Source: Burkholderiales bacterium (GTDB lineage: Bacteria; Pseudomonadota; Gammaproteobacteria; Burkholderiales; SG8-41). From it: a DNA stretch of 64,000 bases. Under the pieces are notes generated by a model. The model had not been told where the DNA came from. It saw nothing but the letters and a program-made list of their open reading frames with translations, and made no database searches. Numbering within the stretch: the first letter of the stretch is position 1; each line of letters begins with the position of its first letter. The stretch covers positions 1-64,000 of the forward strand of contig JAUXMZ010000026.1 of assembly GCA_030683105.1 (NCBI GenBank). Reading direction: 5' to 3'. Shown here piece after piece: positions 1 to 7,832 of the stretch. The translations under genes and the position numbers were made by a program.

Positions 1-53
1 AGGACCACCGGCAAGAACCGCGGGCTCATGTCCACTAGCTTGAATCGCGCCAT
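1..53 (-). mobile_element. Start of an IS1182-family-like transposase gene, cut by the window edge
   Basis: An ATG at 53 on the minus strand opens a frame that runs off the left edge. The 17 visible residues begin MARFKLVDMSPRFLPVV, which resembles from memory the conserved start of IS1182-family transposases. Only the N-terminus is visible, so family and integrity cannot be confirmed. A perfect 19-bp palindrome (62-80, arms TCCATCAGT and ACTGATGGA around one G) lies just upstream of the start and may belong to the element end. The gene sits beyond the second attC-like site, so the element probably inserted into the cassette array. Confidence 0.5.
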
Positions 54-133
54 CGTTTATCTCCATCAGTGACTGATGGATTAACGTTTGAGGCACATCT
101 ATAGTAAACGCGAGATTGGACCTTTTTGCACAG

Positions 134-223
134 CCTCAACGAATCAGGTCAGCGGCGCGCGGCTGCGATGGTTGACCAACATGCGACGCTTCCCGCGCGT
201 CCGGGTGGGGCGTGCTGTTAGGG
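134..223 (-). repeat. attC-like recombination site of integron cassette 2
   Basis: On the minus strand, 13 nt after the stop of the small membrane-protein gene, an R''-like box CCCTAAC (223-217) is followed about 70 nt later by an R'-like box GTTGAGG (140-134). The interior contains partly complementary GC-rich arms (CGCGCGG against CCGCGCG). Length and position fit an integron attC. The right-hand core departs from the GTTRRRY consensus, so this is less certain than the site at 560-646. Confidence 0.6.
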
Positions 224-236
224 TGCAAACGGTTGA

Positions 237-554
237 TCATGGGGACTCCATGAATTGACCAACGGCGAACACGAGACCGAACAGCAAGAGCATGGCGACG
301 AACGCATAGACGATTCGTAGGCCAGATAGCGAACGACCGGCGGTGTTGGTCTCAACAGCTTGCGCGACTCGGTTACGCCAGATGAACTCGCCAACTAACT
401 CGCCTGCGATCGTAAGAGGAAGTGCCAGCGCTAATAGCAACAGCCAGCCGTTGATAGTATTCGGGTGTTTTGGAAAGATTCCAATAAGGACGCCGACCGC
501 GGCAACGGCAGACATCACGACGTAAATGCCTGCGATCTTGAGGAAACGCGTCAT
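237..554 (-). CDS. Cassette 2: small three-segment membrane protein of unknown function
   Basis: A 105-residue protein is read from the ATG at 554; an in-frame GTG at 560 overlaps the R' box and is less likely. Three hydrophobic segments are visible at about residues 7-26, 36-54 and 80-99, with a charged loop (WRNRVAQAVE) between the second and third, so it is probably an inner-membrane protein. It starts within 6-12 nt of the preceding attC R' core and is followed by another attC-like site, the exact layout of an integron gene cassette. No family is recognised. Its transcription probably depends on read-through from the attI-proximal side. Confidence 0.7.
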   Translation of the reverse strand: MTRFLKIAGIYVVMSAVAAVGVLIGIFPKHPNTINGWLLLLALALPLTIAGELVGEFIWRNRVAQAVETNTAGRSLSGLRIVYAFVAMLLLFGLVFAVGQFMESP

Positions 555-559
555 TTGCA

Positions 560-646
560 CCCTAACGTCTTGCTGTGCGGCGGGCCCGCACGATGGTAAA
601 AGATGCTACGGCGCTTCCGGCCCGTCCGCACCAGCTAAAGTTAGGA
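560..646 (-). repeat. attC site of integron cassette 1
   Basis: On the minus strand the R'' box TCCTAAC (646-640) and the R' box GTTAGGG (566-560) enclose inner arms that can pair as GTGCGGaCGGGCC with GGCCCGCCGCAC. One unpaired A is left bulging, as expected for the extrahelical base that sets strand choice in attC hairpins. The TAA stop of the upstream cassette gene lies inside R''. This is a textbook attC architecture of 87 bp. Confidence 0.85.
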
Positions 647-1273
647 GTCGCGTAGCGCGACACGGTAGCCACTTTCAAGCAAAAGATGCCCGGGCTCGTC
701 GTCGCGCCCCAGAAGCACCGGAACATCGTGAACTTGGTCGATGAGTGATAATTCGTTCAAGGCAAGCAGGTTTCCAATGAAGAGGCCGCAAAGGGCGTGG
801 AGTGTGTTTCCGAGCGTAGCTTCCTGAAAGTGCTCGTGGCGGTGATGCTTGACCTTGTTCTGCGCAGTCCACCAAGCAGGTGGGGAATTCTCGCCCCAAT
901 GTTCGAACGGCCGAACTCGGATGGAGAGTCGGTCAACGCGGACAGTCTCTGATTCCGGGCGGTACTTCCCAGAAACACACGAGAAATACTTGCCGATGGA
1001 ATCAGCGTTACTTCCCGGGAAAGCCGAACTGCAAACCACCTTGAACAGCACGTCGAGCTCCGAGCAGATCAAGATGAGCAGCCTAGCGAACTCAAAGGAA
1101 TAGACCGACTGCTGCGAGGGCGTGAACTCCACAAAACGAAGGGTTTCGGAAAACTCCTTTTCAAGGGACAAGAAATACCGCCAGTGATTGAGTCGGTCCA
1201 TTTGACTCCTAACGTGAAGTAGTTGGTCTAAAAGCCGGTTTGTAAATCGGCATTCTGCGCTTGACGTTGTCAT
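641..1273 (-). CDS. Cassette 1: 210-residue protein of unknown function, possibly HEPN-like
   Basis: The gene begins at the ATG at 1273, close to the integrase and presumably to attI, and ends with a TAA inside the attC R'' box, so it is the first cassette of the array. The protein is mostly helical in appearance, with no signal peptide or membrane segment. The most distinctive part is near residues 134-165, where WW is followed by NKVKHHRHEHF and then a regular Leu/Ala-rich helix (GNTLHALCGLF). The polar-His cluster recalls the active-site helix of HEPN ribonucleases, but this is inference from appearance only. The cassette position next to attI favours expression. No family name can be assigned with confidence. 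Confidence 0.75.
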   Translation of the reverse strand: MTTSSAECRFTNRLLDQLLHVRSQMDRLNHWRYFLSLEKEFSETLRFVEFTPSQQSVYSFEFARLLILICSELDVLFKVVCSSAFPGSNADSIGKYFSCVSGKYRPESETVRVDRLSIRVRPFEHWGENSPPAWWTAQNKVKHHRHEHFQEATLGNTLHALCGLFIGNLLALNELSLIDQVHDVPVLLGRDDEPGHLLLESGYRVALRDS

Positions 1274-1342
1274 CCTACAAGCAGATCAAGACGTTACCAA
1301 AAAAAGTTGTATAAAAAATCATGATCTGCCAAAGGAGGGTGT
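1274..1342. promoter_or_regulatory. Intergenic attI/promoter region between cassette 1 and intI
   Basis: This 69-bp AT-rich gap separates the divergent first cassette and intI. It should hold attI, the intI promoter and possibly the cassette promoter. A TATAAA (1310-1315) could act as the intI -10 box. A strong ribosome-binding site AAGGAGGG (1332-1339) precedes the intI ATG. I could not resolve a clear GTTRRRY core for attI here; the sequence just before the cassette ATG is a degenerate TTGTAGG. Confidence 0.5.
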
Positions 1343-2350
1343 ATGGGACAGAAAACGACTCAGCCTCTCGCGGGCGATTCGGTCACTGCAAAGCCTAAGC
1401 TGCTGGACCAGGTTCGTCATGCTATTCGCAGCCGCCACTATAGCTACCGGACAGAGCAGGCTTACATACACTGGATCAAGCGCTATATATATTTCACCGG
1501 AAAACGGCATCCGGGCACGATCGGTAAAGCAGAAGTCACTGATTTTCTTAATTATTTGGCATCTGAGCGCGGTGTCGCGGCTGCTACCCAAAATCAAGCG
1601 CTTTCCTCGATTCTCTTTCTCTACAAGGCAGTGTTGAGCCAGCCGCTCGATTGGCTCGATGGTTTGGTGCGCGCAAAGCGACCGGCGCGAGTGCCATCTG
1701 TTCTTACCACTGGGGAAATTGAACGTTTACTTGCCGGACTGGAAGGTTCGAAATGGCTGATGGCAAGCTTGCTCTACGGCGCAGGGCTCAGATTGCGCGA
1801 GTGTCTAAAATTGCGTATCAAGGATGTCGACTTTGAATACCGCCAGATTATTATTCGCGACGGTAAGGGCGCCAAAGACCGGGTCACCATGCTGCCACAG
1901 GCAGTCATAGAGCCTTTGAAACAGCACCTTGTCCGTGTTAAGTCCTTGCATGAGCGCGATCTTGCCGCGGGCTTTGGTGACGTTGAACTGCCGGATGCGC
2001 TGATGCGAAAATTTCCGCGTGCAGGCTATGACTGGGCGTGGAAGTTCGTGTTTCCGGCGCACCGTTACTCGACTGATCCGCGCACTGGCGTCATTCGCCG
2101 CCATCATGTGTATGAAGATGTCCTGATCCGGGCTGTGAAGCAGGCCGCGTGCTCGGCCGGGATCGCCAAGCATGTGAGCTGTCATACGCTGCGCCATTCG
2201 TTTGCCACGCACTTGCTGGAAAACGGCTACGACATACGAACCGTTCAGGAGCTGTTGGGCCATCAGAGTGTGGAAACAACCATGATTTACACGCACGTTA
2301 TGAACAAGGGCGGGCGAGGCGTAGCCAGTCCTTTGGACCGTTTTGCTTGA
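1343..2350 (+). CDS. intI: Integron integrase IntI (tyrosine recombinase)
   Basis: This 335-residue site-specific recombinase would insert and excise gene cassettes by attI x attC recombination. The N-terminal SAM-like DNA-binding domain covers about residues 20-110. The catalytic residues are all visible: R150 in GAGLR, a lysine near K175 in GKGAK, H281 and R284 in HTLRH, H307 in LLGHQ and the nucleophile Y316 in MIYTH. The extra patch at about 219-241 ([22 protein letters not shown]) separates IntI from XerC/XerD; it is the segment that lets IntI bind folded single-stranded attC. The gene is divergent from its cassettes, as in most integrons, has a strong Shine-Dalgarno and looks intact. 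It ends about 45 bp before the helicase gene. Confidence 0.95.
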   Translation: MGQKTTQPLAGDSVTAKPKLLDQVRHAIRSRHYSYRTEQAYIHWIKRYIYFTGKRHPGTIGKAEVTDFLNYLASERGVAAATQNQALSSILFLYKAVLSQPLDWLDGLVRAKRPARVPSVLTTGEIERLLAGLEGSKWLMASLLYGAGLRLRECLKLRIKDVDFEYRQIIIRDGKGAKDRVTMLPQAVIEPLKQHLVRVKSLHERDLAAGFGDVELPDALMRKFPRAGYDWAWKFVFPAHRYSTDPRTGVIRRHHVYEDVLIRAVKQAACSAGIAKHVSCHTLRHSFATHLLENGYDIRTVQELLGHQSVETTMIYTHVMNKGGRGVASPLDRFA

Positions 2351-2395
2351 AGCTAAACTTCTCTGCTGCATTGCAGCGCTGAGGTACAATGCGGC

Positions 2396-4345
2396 GTGCA
2401 AGCAGATCTCGAATCTATTTTTTCCGCTGACGGCGCTCTGGCGCACGCGGTTGAGGGTTTCCGCGCGCGGCCATTCCAGTTGGAGATGGCGCAGGCGGTA
2501 TCCGAGGCTATCCGCGGCAATCGCATGTTGATCGTGGAAGCGGGCACCGGCACCGGCAAGACCTTCGCCTATCTCGTGCCCGCGCTGCTCTCCGGCGGCA
2601 AGGTCATCCTTTCCACCGGCACCAAGACGCTGCAGGACCAGTTGTTCGATCGCGACATCCCCATGGTGCGCTCGGCGCTCAAGGCGCCGGTGTCGGTGGC
2701 GCTCCTGAAGGGCCGCGCCAATTACGTCTGCCATTATCATCTGGCGCAAACGCAGGCCGCGGGCCGGCTGCCGACGCGCGAGGATGCAGGCTACCTGCAG
2801 CGCATCGCGAGTTACGCCAAGAACACGCGTTCTGGCGACAAGAGCAATCTGGCTGATGTGCCGGAGAACGCCGCCGTGTGGTCGTACGTGACCTCGACGC
2901 GCGAGAACTGCCTGGGCTCGTCGTGCGAGCATTTCGACGAGTGTTTCGTGATGGAGGCGCGCAAGCAGGCGCTGGCCGCCGACGTCGTGGTGGTCAACCA
3001 CCACCTGTTCTTCGCCGATGTGATGCTGCGCGATGAAGGCGTGGCGGAACTGCTGCCGGCGTGCAATACGGTGATTTTCGACGAAGCGCACGATTTGCCG
3101 GATACAGCGAGCCTGTTTTTCGGCGAGCGCATGTCGACTTCACAGCTGATTGAGCTTGCGCGCGATACGCGCATGGAAGCGATGGTCTCAGCCCGGGATT
3201 TCGCGCCGCTGCCGGAAGCAGCACTCGCGCTCGACAAGGCCGCGCGCGATCTGCGTCTGTCGCGCACCGAGGACATTGCCCGCCTGCCGGTGAATACGCT
3301 CAGAGACCGCGGCGCGTTTGATGATGCGTTGTCGGTGGTTATAGAAAAATTGTATAAAATCAGCACGTTACTAAAAACCCAGGCGGAGCGCAGCGAAGGA
3401 CTGGAGAAATGCTGGCAGCGCGCCGTGGCGCTCAACGAACAGATTGCGCGCTGGCACGAGGGCGGGGATGACAGCATCGTGCGCTGGATCGAGGTATTCA
3501 ACCAATCGCTGCAGTTGAATGCGACGCCGTTGTCCATCGCGGAAATCTTCCGCAAGCAGATGAGCGACCATGTGCGCGCGTGGATATTTACGTCGGCGAC
3601 GCTGTCGGTGGGCGGCGACTTCAGCCACTACAGCGATGATATGGGGCTGACCGACGCCGCCACGGCGTGCTGGGACAGTCCGTTCGATTTCCAGCGTCAG
3701 GCGCTGCTCTACGCGCCGCCTGGCATGCCCGATCCCAACACGCGCGAATACACACGGGCGGTGGTCGATGCTGCGCTGCCAGTGGTGGAGGCGAGCGGTG
3801 GCCGCGCCTTCCTGCTGTTCACCAGCCTGCGCGCCATGCGCGAAGCGCACGAAACGCTCAAGATCGAGTTCGAGGCGCGCGGCCTGCCGTTTCCGCTGCT
3901 GCTGCAGGGCGAGAGCCCGCGCACCGAGTTGCTGGACCGCTTTCGCAAGCTGGGCAACGCGGTGCTCGTCGGCAGCCAGTCGTTCTGGGAAGGCGTGGAC
4001 GTCAAGGGGGAGGCATTGTCGCTGGTGGTGATCGACCGGCTGCCGTTTGCGCCACCCGATGATCCGGTGCTCGCCGCGCGCATCGACAAGATGAACCGCG
4101 AAGGGCGCAATTCGTTTATCGAATACCAGTTGCCGCAGGCGGTGATTACCTTGAAGCAGGGCGCGGGGCGTCTGATTCGCGACGAGACCGACCGCGGCGT
4201 GCTGATGATCTGCGATCCGCGGCTGGTTTCAAAGTCCTACGGCAAGCGCATCGTGAAGAGCCTGCCGCCGATGAAGCGCACGCGCGATCTGGATGAGGTC
4301 ATTGCGTTTTTTCAGGCGAAACCGGCGCACTCCCCGGCGGCGTAG
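2396..4345 (+). CDS. DinG/YoaA-type ATP-dependent DNA helicase with Fe-S cluster
   Basis: A 649-residue superfamily 2 helicase of the XPD/DinG group, probably unwinding 5'-tailed or structured DNA during repair. Walker A is EAGTGTGKT at residues 48-56. Four cysteines at 112, 172, 177 and 183 are placed as for the 4Fe-4S cluster of this group, and the DEAH box is at 229-232. The C-terminal helicase half includes GSQSFWEGVD and the QGAGRLIRDETDRG motif VI region. The length fits YoaA-like proteins better than E. coli DinG (about 716 residues). The frame opens with GTG at 2396; the nearby ATG at 2389 is out of frame. The gene ends convergently with a DUF1232 gene. Confidence 0.9.
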   Translation: MQADLESIFSADGALAHAVEGFRARPFQLEMAQAVSEAIRGNRMLIVEAGTGTGKTFAYLVPALLSGGKVILSTGTKTLQDQLFDRDIPMVRSALKAPVSVALLKGRANYVCHYHLAQTQAAGRLPTREDAGYLQRIASYAKNTRSGDKSNLADVPENAAVWSYVTSTRENCLGSSCEHFDECFVMEARKQALAADVVVVNHHLFFADVMLRDEGVAELLPACNTVIFDEAHDLPDTASLFFGERMSTSQLIELARDTRMEAMVSARDFAPLPEAALALDKAARDLRLSRTEDIARLPVNTLRDRGAFDDALSVVIEKLYKISTLLKTQAERSEGLEKCWQRAVALNEQIARWHEGGDDSIVRWIEVFNQSLQLNATPLSIAEIFRKQMSDHVRAWIFTSATLSVGGDFSHYSDDMGLTDAATACWDSPFDFQRQALLYAPPGMPDPNTREYTRAVVDAALPVVEASGGRAFLLFTSLRAMREAHETLKIEFEARGLPFPLLLQGESPRTELLDRFRKLGNAVLVGSQSFWEGVDVKGEALSLVVIDRLPFAPPDDPVLAARIDKMNREGRNSFIEYQLPQAVITLKQGAGRLIRDETDRGVLMICDPRLVSKSYGKRIVKSLPPMKRTRDLDEVIAFFQAKPAHSPAA

Positions 4346-4404
4346 GGCGGCATGGCGCGCGGACACGTTACCGGCGAAGCCGGCCGTCTGCGGGCAGCAG
4401 GCAT

Positions 4405-4424
4405 GTCGGCAAGGGATTGCCGAC
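4405..4424. repeat. GC-rich hairpin between convergent genes
   Basis: A perfect 8-bp stem GTCGGCAA/TTGCCGAC encloses a GGGA loop. It lies between the ends of the helicase gene and the DUF1232 gene, with no T-run on either side. It looks like a REP-type palindrome or a weak bidirectional transcription end. Confidence 0.5.
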
Positions 4425-4433
4425 CTACGAGCT

Positions 4434-4841
4434 TCAGTTCGCGCCGATGAATTCCATCACGCTGTCGCCATAATAGTTCCACAACGCGGCGAAAAACAGC
4501 ATCCACAGCAACATGATGACCGCTGCTGCGACGATGCTTTTCGGCGTGGCGTGATGTCCTGCGATCCATGCCGCGGCTTTGGCGCGGCTTTCTGCCAGCA
4601 CCGGAGCGGGCACCAGCTTGAGGATCAGATAAATGCCGAGCGGCAGCAGGAGGAGTTCATCGAGGTAGCCCAGCACCGGGATGAAATCGGGAATGAGGTC
4701 GATCGGGCTCAGAAAATAACCGACCACGATGAGGGCGAGGATCCGCGGCAGCCACGGCATGTCCCGGTGCCGGCAGCAGAACCACAACGTGAGGCCATCG
4801 CCCTTTAATTCATCCGCCCAGCGTATGAGCTTGCGCCACAT
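4434..4841 (-). CDS. DUF1232 (YkvA-like) membrane protein
   Basis: A 135-residue protein with the DUF1232 signature: a hydrophobic segment leading into YFLSPIDLIPDFIPVLGYLDE, followed by LLLLPLGIYLIL. A further membrane segment lies at about residues 107-127 (AAAVIMLLWMLFFAALW), giving three to four helices. The molecular function of this family is unknown. The ATG at 4841 shares a base with the rimO stop (TGATG), so the two are translationally coupled; a longer frame from 4859 is possible but less likely. Confidence 0.85.
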   Translation of the reverse strand: MWRKLIRWADELKGDGLTLWFCCRHRDMPWLPRILALIVVGYFLSPIDLIPDFIPVLGYLDELLLLPLGIYLILKLVPAPVLAESRAKAAAWIAGHHATPKSIVAAAVIMLLWMLFFAALWNYYGDSVMEFIGAN

Positions 4842-6157
4842 CAGGCTTGCACACCCCACAGGTCGTGGGTATCGGAGGCCACGATTTTCACGCGTGCGAA
4901 TTCGCCGGCCTTGAGCTTGCCCGGTTTTTTGATGAGGACCTGGCCGTCGATTTCCGGCGCATCGGCGCTGGAGCGACCAATCGCCTGTTTGCCGTCGTTT
5001 TCATCGATGAGCACGGTGAGCGTTTTCCCGACTTTGCTTTTAAGCCGTGCGGTGCTGATTTTTCCCTGCGTCGCCATGAAGCGCGCCTGGCGTTCGTCAC
5101 GCACTTGCCTCGGCACCGGGTCGGGCAGGGCGTTGGCGCGGGCACCTGCCACCGGCGAATAGGCGAAGCAGCCGACGCGGTCGAGCTGCGCCTCTTCCAG
5201 GAAGGCCAGCAACTCCTCGAACTCGGCTTCGGTCTCGCCGGGAAAACCGGCGATGAAGGTGCTGCGTATGGTGAGCTCGGGGCAGATCTCGCGCCAGGCG
5301 CGGATGCGCGTGAGCGTGTTCTCAGCGTTGGCCGGCCGCTTCATGAGTTTGAGTATGCGCGGACTCGCATGCTGGAACGGCACGTCGAGGTAGGGCAGAA
5401 TTTTTCCGTCCGCCATCAGCGGAATCACTTCGTCGACATGCGGGTAAGGGTAGACGTAATGCAGACGCACCCATACGCCGAGTTCGCCGAGCGCGCGCGC
5501 GAGCTCGGTCATGCGGGTCTTGAGCGGCTTGCCGCCCCAGAATCCGGTGCGGTATTTGATGTCCACGCCATAGGCGCTGGTGTCCTGGGAGATCACCAGC
5601 AACTCCCTGACGCCGGATTTGACCAGGCTTTCGGCCTCCTGCATGACCTCGCCCACGGGGCGGCTCACCAGGTCGCCGCGCATCGAGGGGATGATGCAGA
5701 AAGTGCAGCGGTGGTTGCAGCCCTCGGCGATCTTGAGATAAGCGTAATGGCGCGGCGTGAGTTTGACGCCGTGCGCCGGCACCAGGTCGCTGAACGGGTC
5801 GTGCGGTTTGGGCAGATGCTGATGCACCGCGCTCATCACCTCGTTGGTGGCGTGCGGCCCGGTCACAGCCAGCACTTTGGGATGCGCCTGCCTGACGACG
5901 TTGCCTTTGGCGCCGAGGCAGCCGGTGACGATGACCTTGCCGTTTTCGGCCAGCGCTTCGCCGATGGCCTCCAGCGATTCGGCAACGGCGGAGTCGATGA
6001 AACCGCAGGTGTTGACGACGACCAGATCGGCATCCGCGTACGACGGCGAGATCAGATAACCTTCGGCGCGCAGTTCAGTGAGGATGCGCTCGGAGTCCAC
6101 CAGGGCCTTGGGACAGCCGAGCGAGACGAAACCAACTTTAGGAAGTGACTGGGGCAC
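4841..6157 (-). CDS. rimO: Ribosomal protein S12 methylthiotransferase RimO
   Basis: This 438-residue radical-SAM enzyme adds a methylthio group to a conserved aspartate of ribosomal protein S12. The N-terminal methylthiotransferase domain holds three cluster cysteines (C15, C51, C80). The radical-SAM cluster motif CNHRCTFC is at residues 147-154. A C-terminal TRAM domain covers roughly the last 65 residues. [15 protein letters not shown] at the start and the [16 protein letters not shown] stretch distinguish RimO from MiaB. It is followed by, and overlaps, the DUF1232 gene. Confidence 0.96.
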   Translation of the reverse strand: MPQSLPKVGFVSLGCPKALVDSERILTELRAEGYLISPSYADADLVVVNTCGFIDSAVAESLEAIGEALAENGKVIVTGCLGAKGNVVRQAHPKVLAVTGPHATNEVMSAVHQHLPKPHDPFSDLVPAHGVKLTPRHYAYLKIAEGCNHRCTFCIIPSMRGDLVSRPVGEVMQEAESLVKSGVRELLVISQDTSAYGVDIKYRTGFWGGKPLKTRMTELARALGELGVWVRLHYVYPYPHVDEVIPLMADGKILPYLDVPFQHASPRILKLMKRPANAENTLTRIRAWREICPELTIRSTFIAGFPGETEAEFEELLAFLEEAQLDRVGCFAYSPVAGARANALPDPVPRQVRDERQARFMATQGKISTARLKSKVGKTLTVLIDENDGKQAIGRSSADAPEIDGQVLIKKPGKLKAGEFARVKIVASDTHDLWGVQA

Positions 6158-6194
6158 TGCGTATTGCGTGTAAGGCGGGCCGCTTTAAGGGCGG

Positions 6195-6797
6195 TCAGCT
6201 CTTGCCTTCGCCTTTTTCGCTTTTACCGGGTTCCTGCGGCGTGTCGGACTTGTTTGCAGCACTGTTGAAATTGGGGAAGGGAAAACCGCCGAACAGGTTG
6301 CGGGTCTGCTTCTGCAGTTGCTGCTGCATTTCCAGGAATGCGTTGGCACTTTGTTCGAGATAGCTGCCCATCAGTCCCTGGATCGCCGGCCCCTGCATTT
6401 TGACGAATTCATTCCAGGCTTCTGAACTGAGCATGGGGTTCTGTCCGTACATATTCTGCGATTGCCCCTGCAGCCGTTTTTGCATGTCGATGAAGGTCTG
6501 GATGTTCTTCTCCAGATAGTTGCCCATCATGCCCTGCATCGCATTGCCGTAGAAACGGATCATCTGGGACAGCATGTCACTGGAGAACATCGGTGAGCCC
6601 GCGGATTCCTCCTCAAGGATGATTTGCAGCAGAATGCTGCGCGTGAGGTCTTCCTTGGTCTTGGCGTCCTCTACCCGGAACTTGATGGTGTCGAGCACCA
6701 GTTTTTTGACATCGGACAGAGTGATGTAACTGCTTGTTTCGGTATCGTAAAGCCGGCGATTCGGGTACTTTTTGATGATTCTGGGCGGCTGCGTCAT
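6195..6797 (-). CDS. phaR: Polyhydroxyalkanoate synthesis repressor PhaR
   Basis: A 200-residue regulator that binds both DNA and PHB granules and represses phasin and its own gene in related bacteria. The N-terminal DNA-binding domain (about residues 5-65) has the hallmark RIIKKYPNRRLYDTETSSYIT. Two PHB-accumulation regulatory repeats follow (YLEKNIQTFIDMQKRLQGQ and YLEQSANAFLEMQQQLQKQ), each ending in a Gln-rich helix. The C-terminus is charged. It lies downstream of phaB on the same strand, separated by a terminator, so it has its own promoter in the 250-bp gap. Confidence 0.93.
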   Translation of the reverse strand: MTQPPRIIKKYPNRRLYDTETSSYITLSDVKKLVLDTIKFRVEDAKTKEDLTRSILLQIILEEESAGSPMFSSDMLSQMIRFYGNAMQGMMGNYLEKNIQTFIDMQKRLQGQSQNMYGQNPMLSSEAWNEFVKMQGPAIQGLMGSYLEQSANAFLEMQQQLQKQTRNLFGGFPFPNFNSAANKSDTPQEPGKSEKGEGKS

Positions 6798-6966
6798 GGT
6801 AGATCCCAGCTATGAATTGAAACCCATTATTCCAGAATGTTTGCTGCAACGCAAACTAACGGATAGAAATATACCGTTAAATCAATATGATGGCTTTTTA
6901 CGCGCAGTGATGGTGCGATGAAACAATCAGCCGTTTCGAGGCCATTGATATCGAAGTCGTGAACAG

Positions 6967-6998
6967 AAAAAACGGCCAGCGCATTGCCGGCCGTTTTT
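6967..6998 (-). terminator. Rho-independent terminator after phaB
   Basis: An inverted repeat AAAAACGGCC (6968-6977) / GGCCGTTTTT (6989-6998) with an 11-nt loop gives a GC-rich stem flanked by A and T runs. It lies about 50 bp downstream of the phaB stop and can end phaCB transcription before phaR. The rest of the 6798-7048 gap shows only AT-rich sequence near the phaR start, presumably its promoter. Confidence 0.85.
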
Positions 6999-7048
6999 GC
7001 CTGAAGCCGGAGGATGAAATTTACCCCTGGTTCGCCGCTTACCGCTTA

Positions 7049-7792
7049 TCAAGACATGTGCTGTCCGCCGTTGATCGCGATATTGGCGCCGGTTACAAAC
7101 GCCGCCTCGTCCGAGCACAGATATGCCACCAGGCCCGCCACTTCCTCGGGCTTGCCGAGCCGGCCCAGCGGAATTTGCGGAATGATCTTGGAGTCGAGCA
7201 CCTCTTTCGGGATCGCCATGACCATTTTGGTGCCGATGTAGCCGGGAGAAATGGTGTTGACCGTCACGCCCTTGCGCGCGACTTCAAGCGCCAGCGCTTT
7301 GGTGAAACCGTGCATGCCGGCTTTGGCCGCCGAGTAATTGGTCTGGCCGAATGCGCCTTTCTGGCCGTTGACCGAGGACACGTTGATGATACGGCCCCAG
7401 CCGCGGTCGACCATGCCGTCGCATACCGGCTTGGTCATGTTGAACACGCTGTCAAGATTGGTCCTCATCACCGTGTCCCAGCTGACCTTGTCCATTTTTT
7501 TGAAGGTCGTGTCGCGCGTGATCCCCGCGTTGTTGACCAGTACGTCTACGGGACCGACATCTGCCAGGATCCTGGCGACCGCTTTCTGGCACGAGTCGAA
7601 ATCCGCGACATCGACCTGTACCGAATAAAAGTCACGGTTCTGCACTTTCATGTCCTTCAGCCACTGTTCCGCCTTGGTGTTATTGGACGAGTAGGTGGTA
7701 ACGACGCGAAAACCCATGTCGAACAGTTTTATGCAGATGGCCTCGCCCAGCCCGCCCATGCCACCGGTGACCACCGCTATTTTCTGTGCCAT
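7049..7792 (-). CDS. phaB: Acetoacetyl-CoA reductase PhaB
   Basis: This 247-residue short-chain dehydrogenase reduces acetoacetyl-CoA to (R)-3-hydroxybutyryl-CoA with NADPH, the second step of PHB synthesis. The cofactor motif TGGMGGLG is at residues 9-16, NNAG at 87-90, and the catalytic S140, Y153 and K157 are all present. The VNTISPGYIGT stretch is typical of PhaB/FabG; the PhaB call rests on the phaC neighbour and on the DFYSVQVDVADFDS segment. A good AGGAG precedes the start. A beta-ketothiolase gene is not in the window. Confidence 0.93.
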   Translation of the reverse strand: MAQKIAVVTGGMGGLGEAICIKLFDMGFRVVTTYSSNNTKAEQWLKDMKVQNRDFYSVQVDVADFDSCQKAVARILADVGPVDVLVNNAGITRDTTFKKMDKVSWDTVMRTNLDSVFNMTKPVCDGMVDRGWGRIINVSSVNGQKGAFGQTNYSAAKAGMHGFTKALALEVARKGVTVNTISPGYIGTKMVMAIPKEVLDSKIIPQIPLGRLGKPEEVAGLVAYLCSDEAAFVTGANIAINGGQHMS

Positions 7793-7832
7793 TTTATTCT
7801 CCTAGGTGAAAATGTATTTTTGTTAAAAGCCG

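Noticed and set aside
4847..6148. 433-codon frame opposite rimO
   Set aside because: Shadow of rimO, whose cluster cysteines and TRAM domain are complete.
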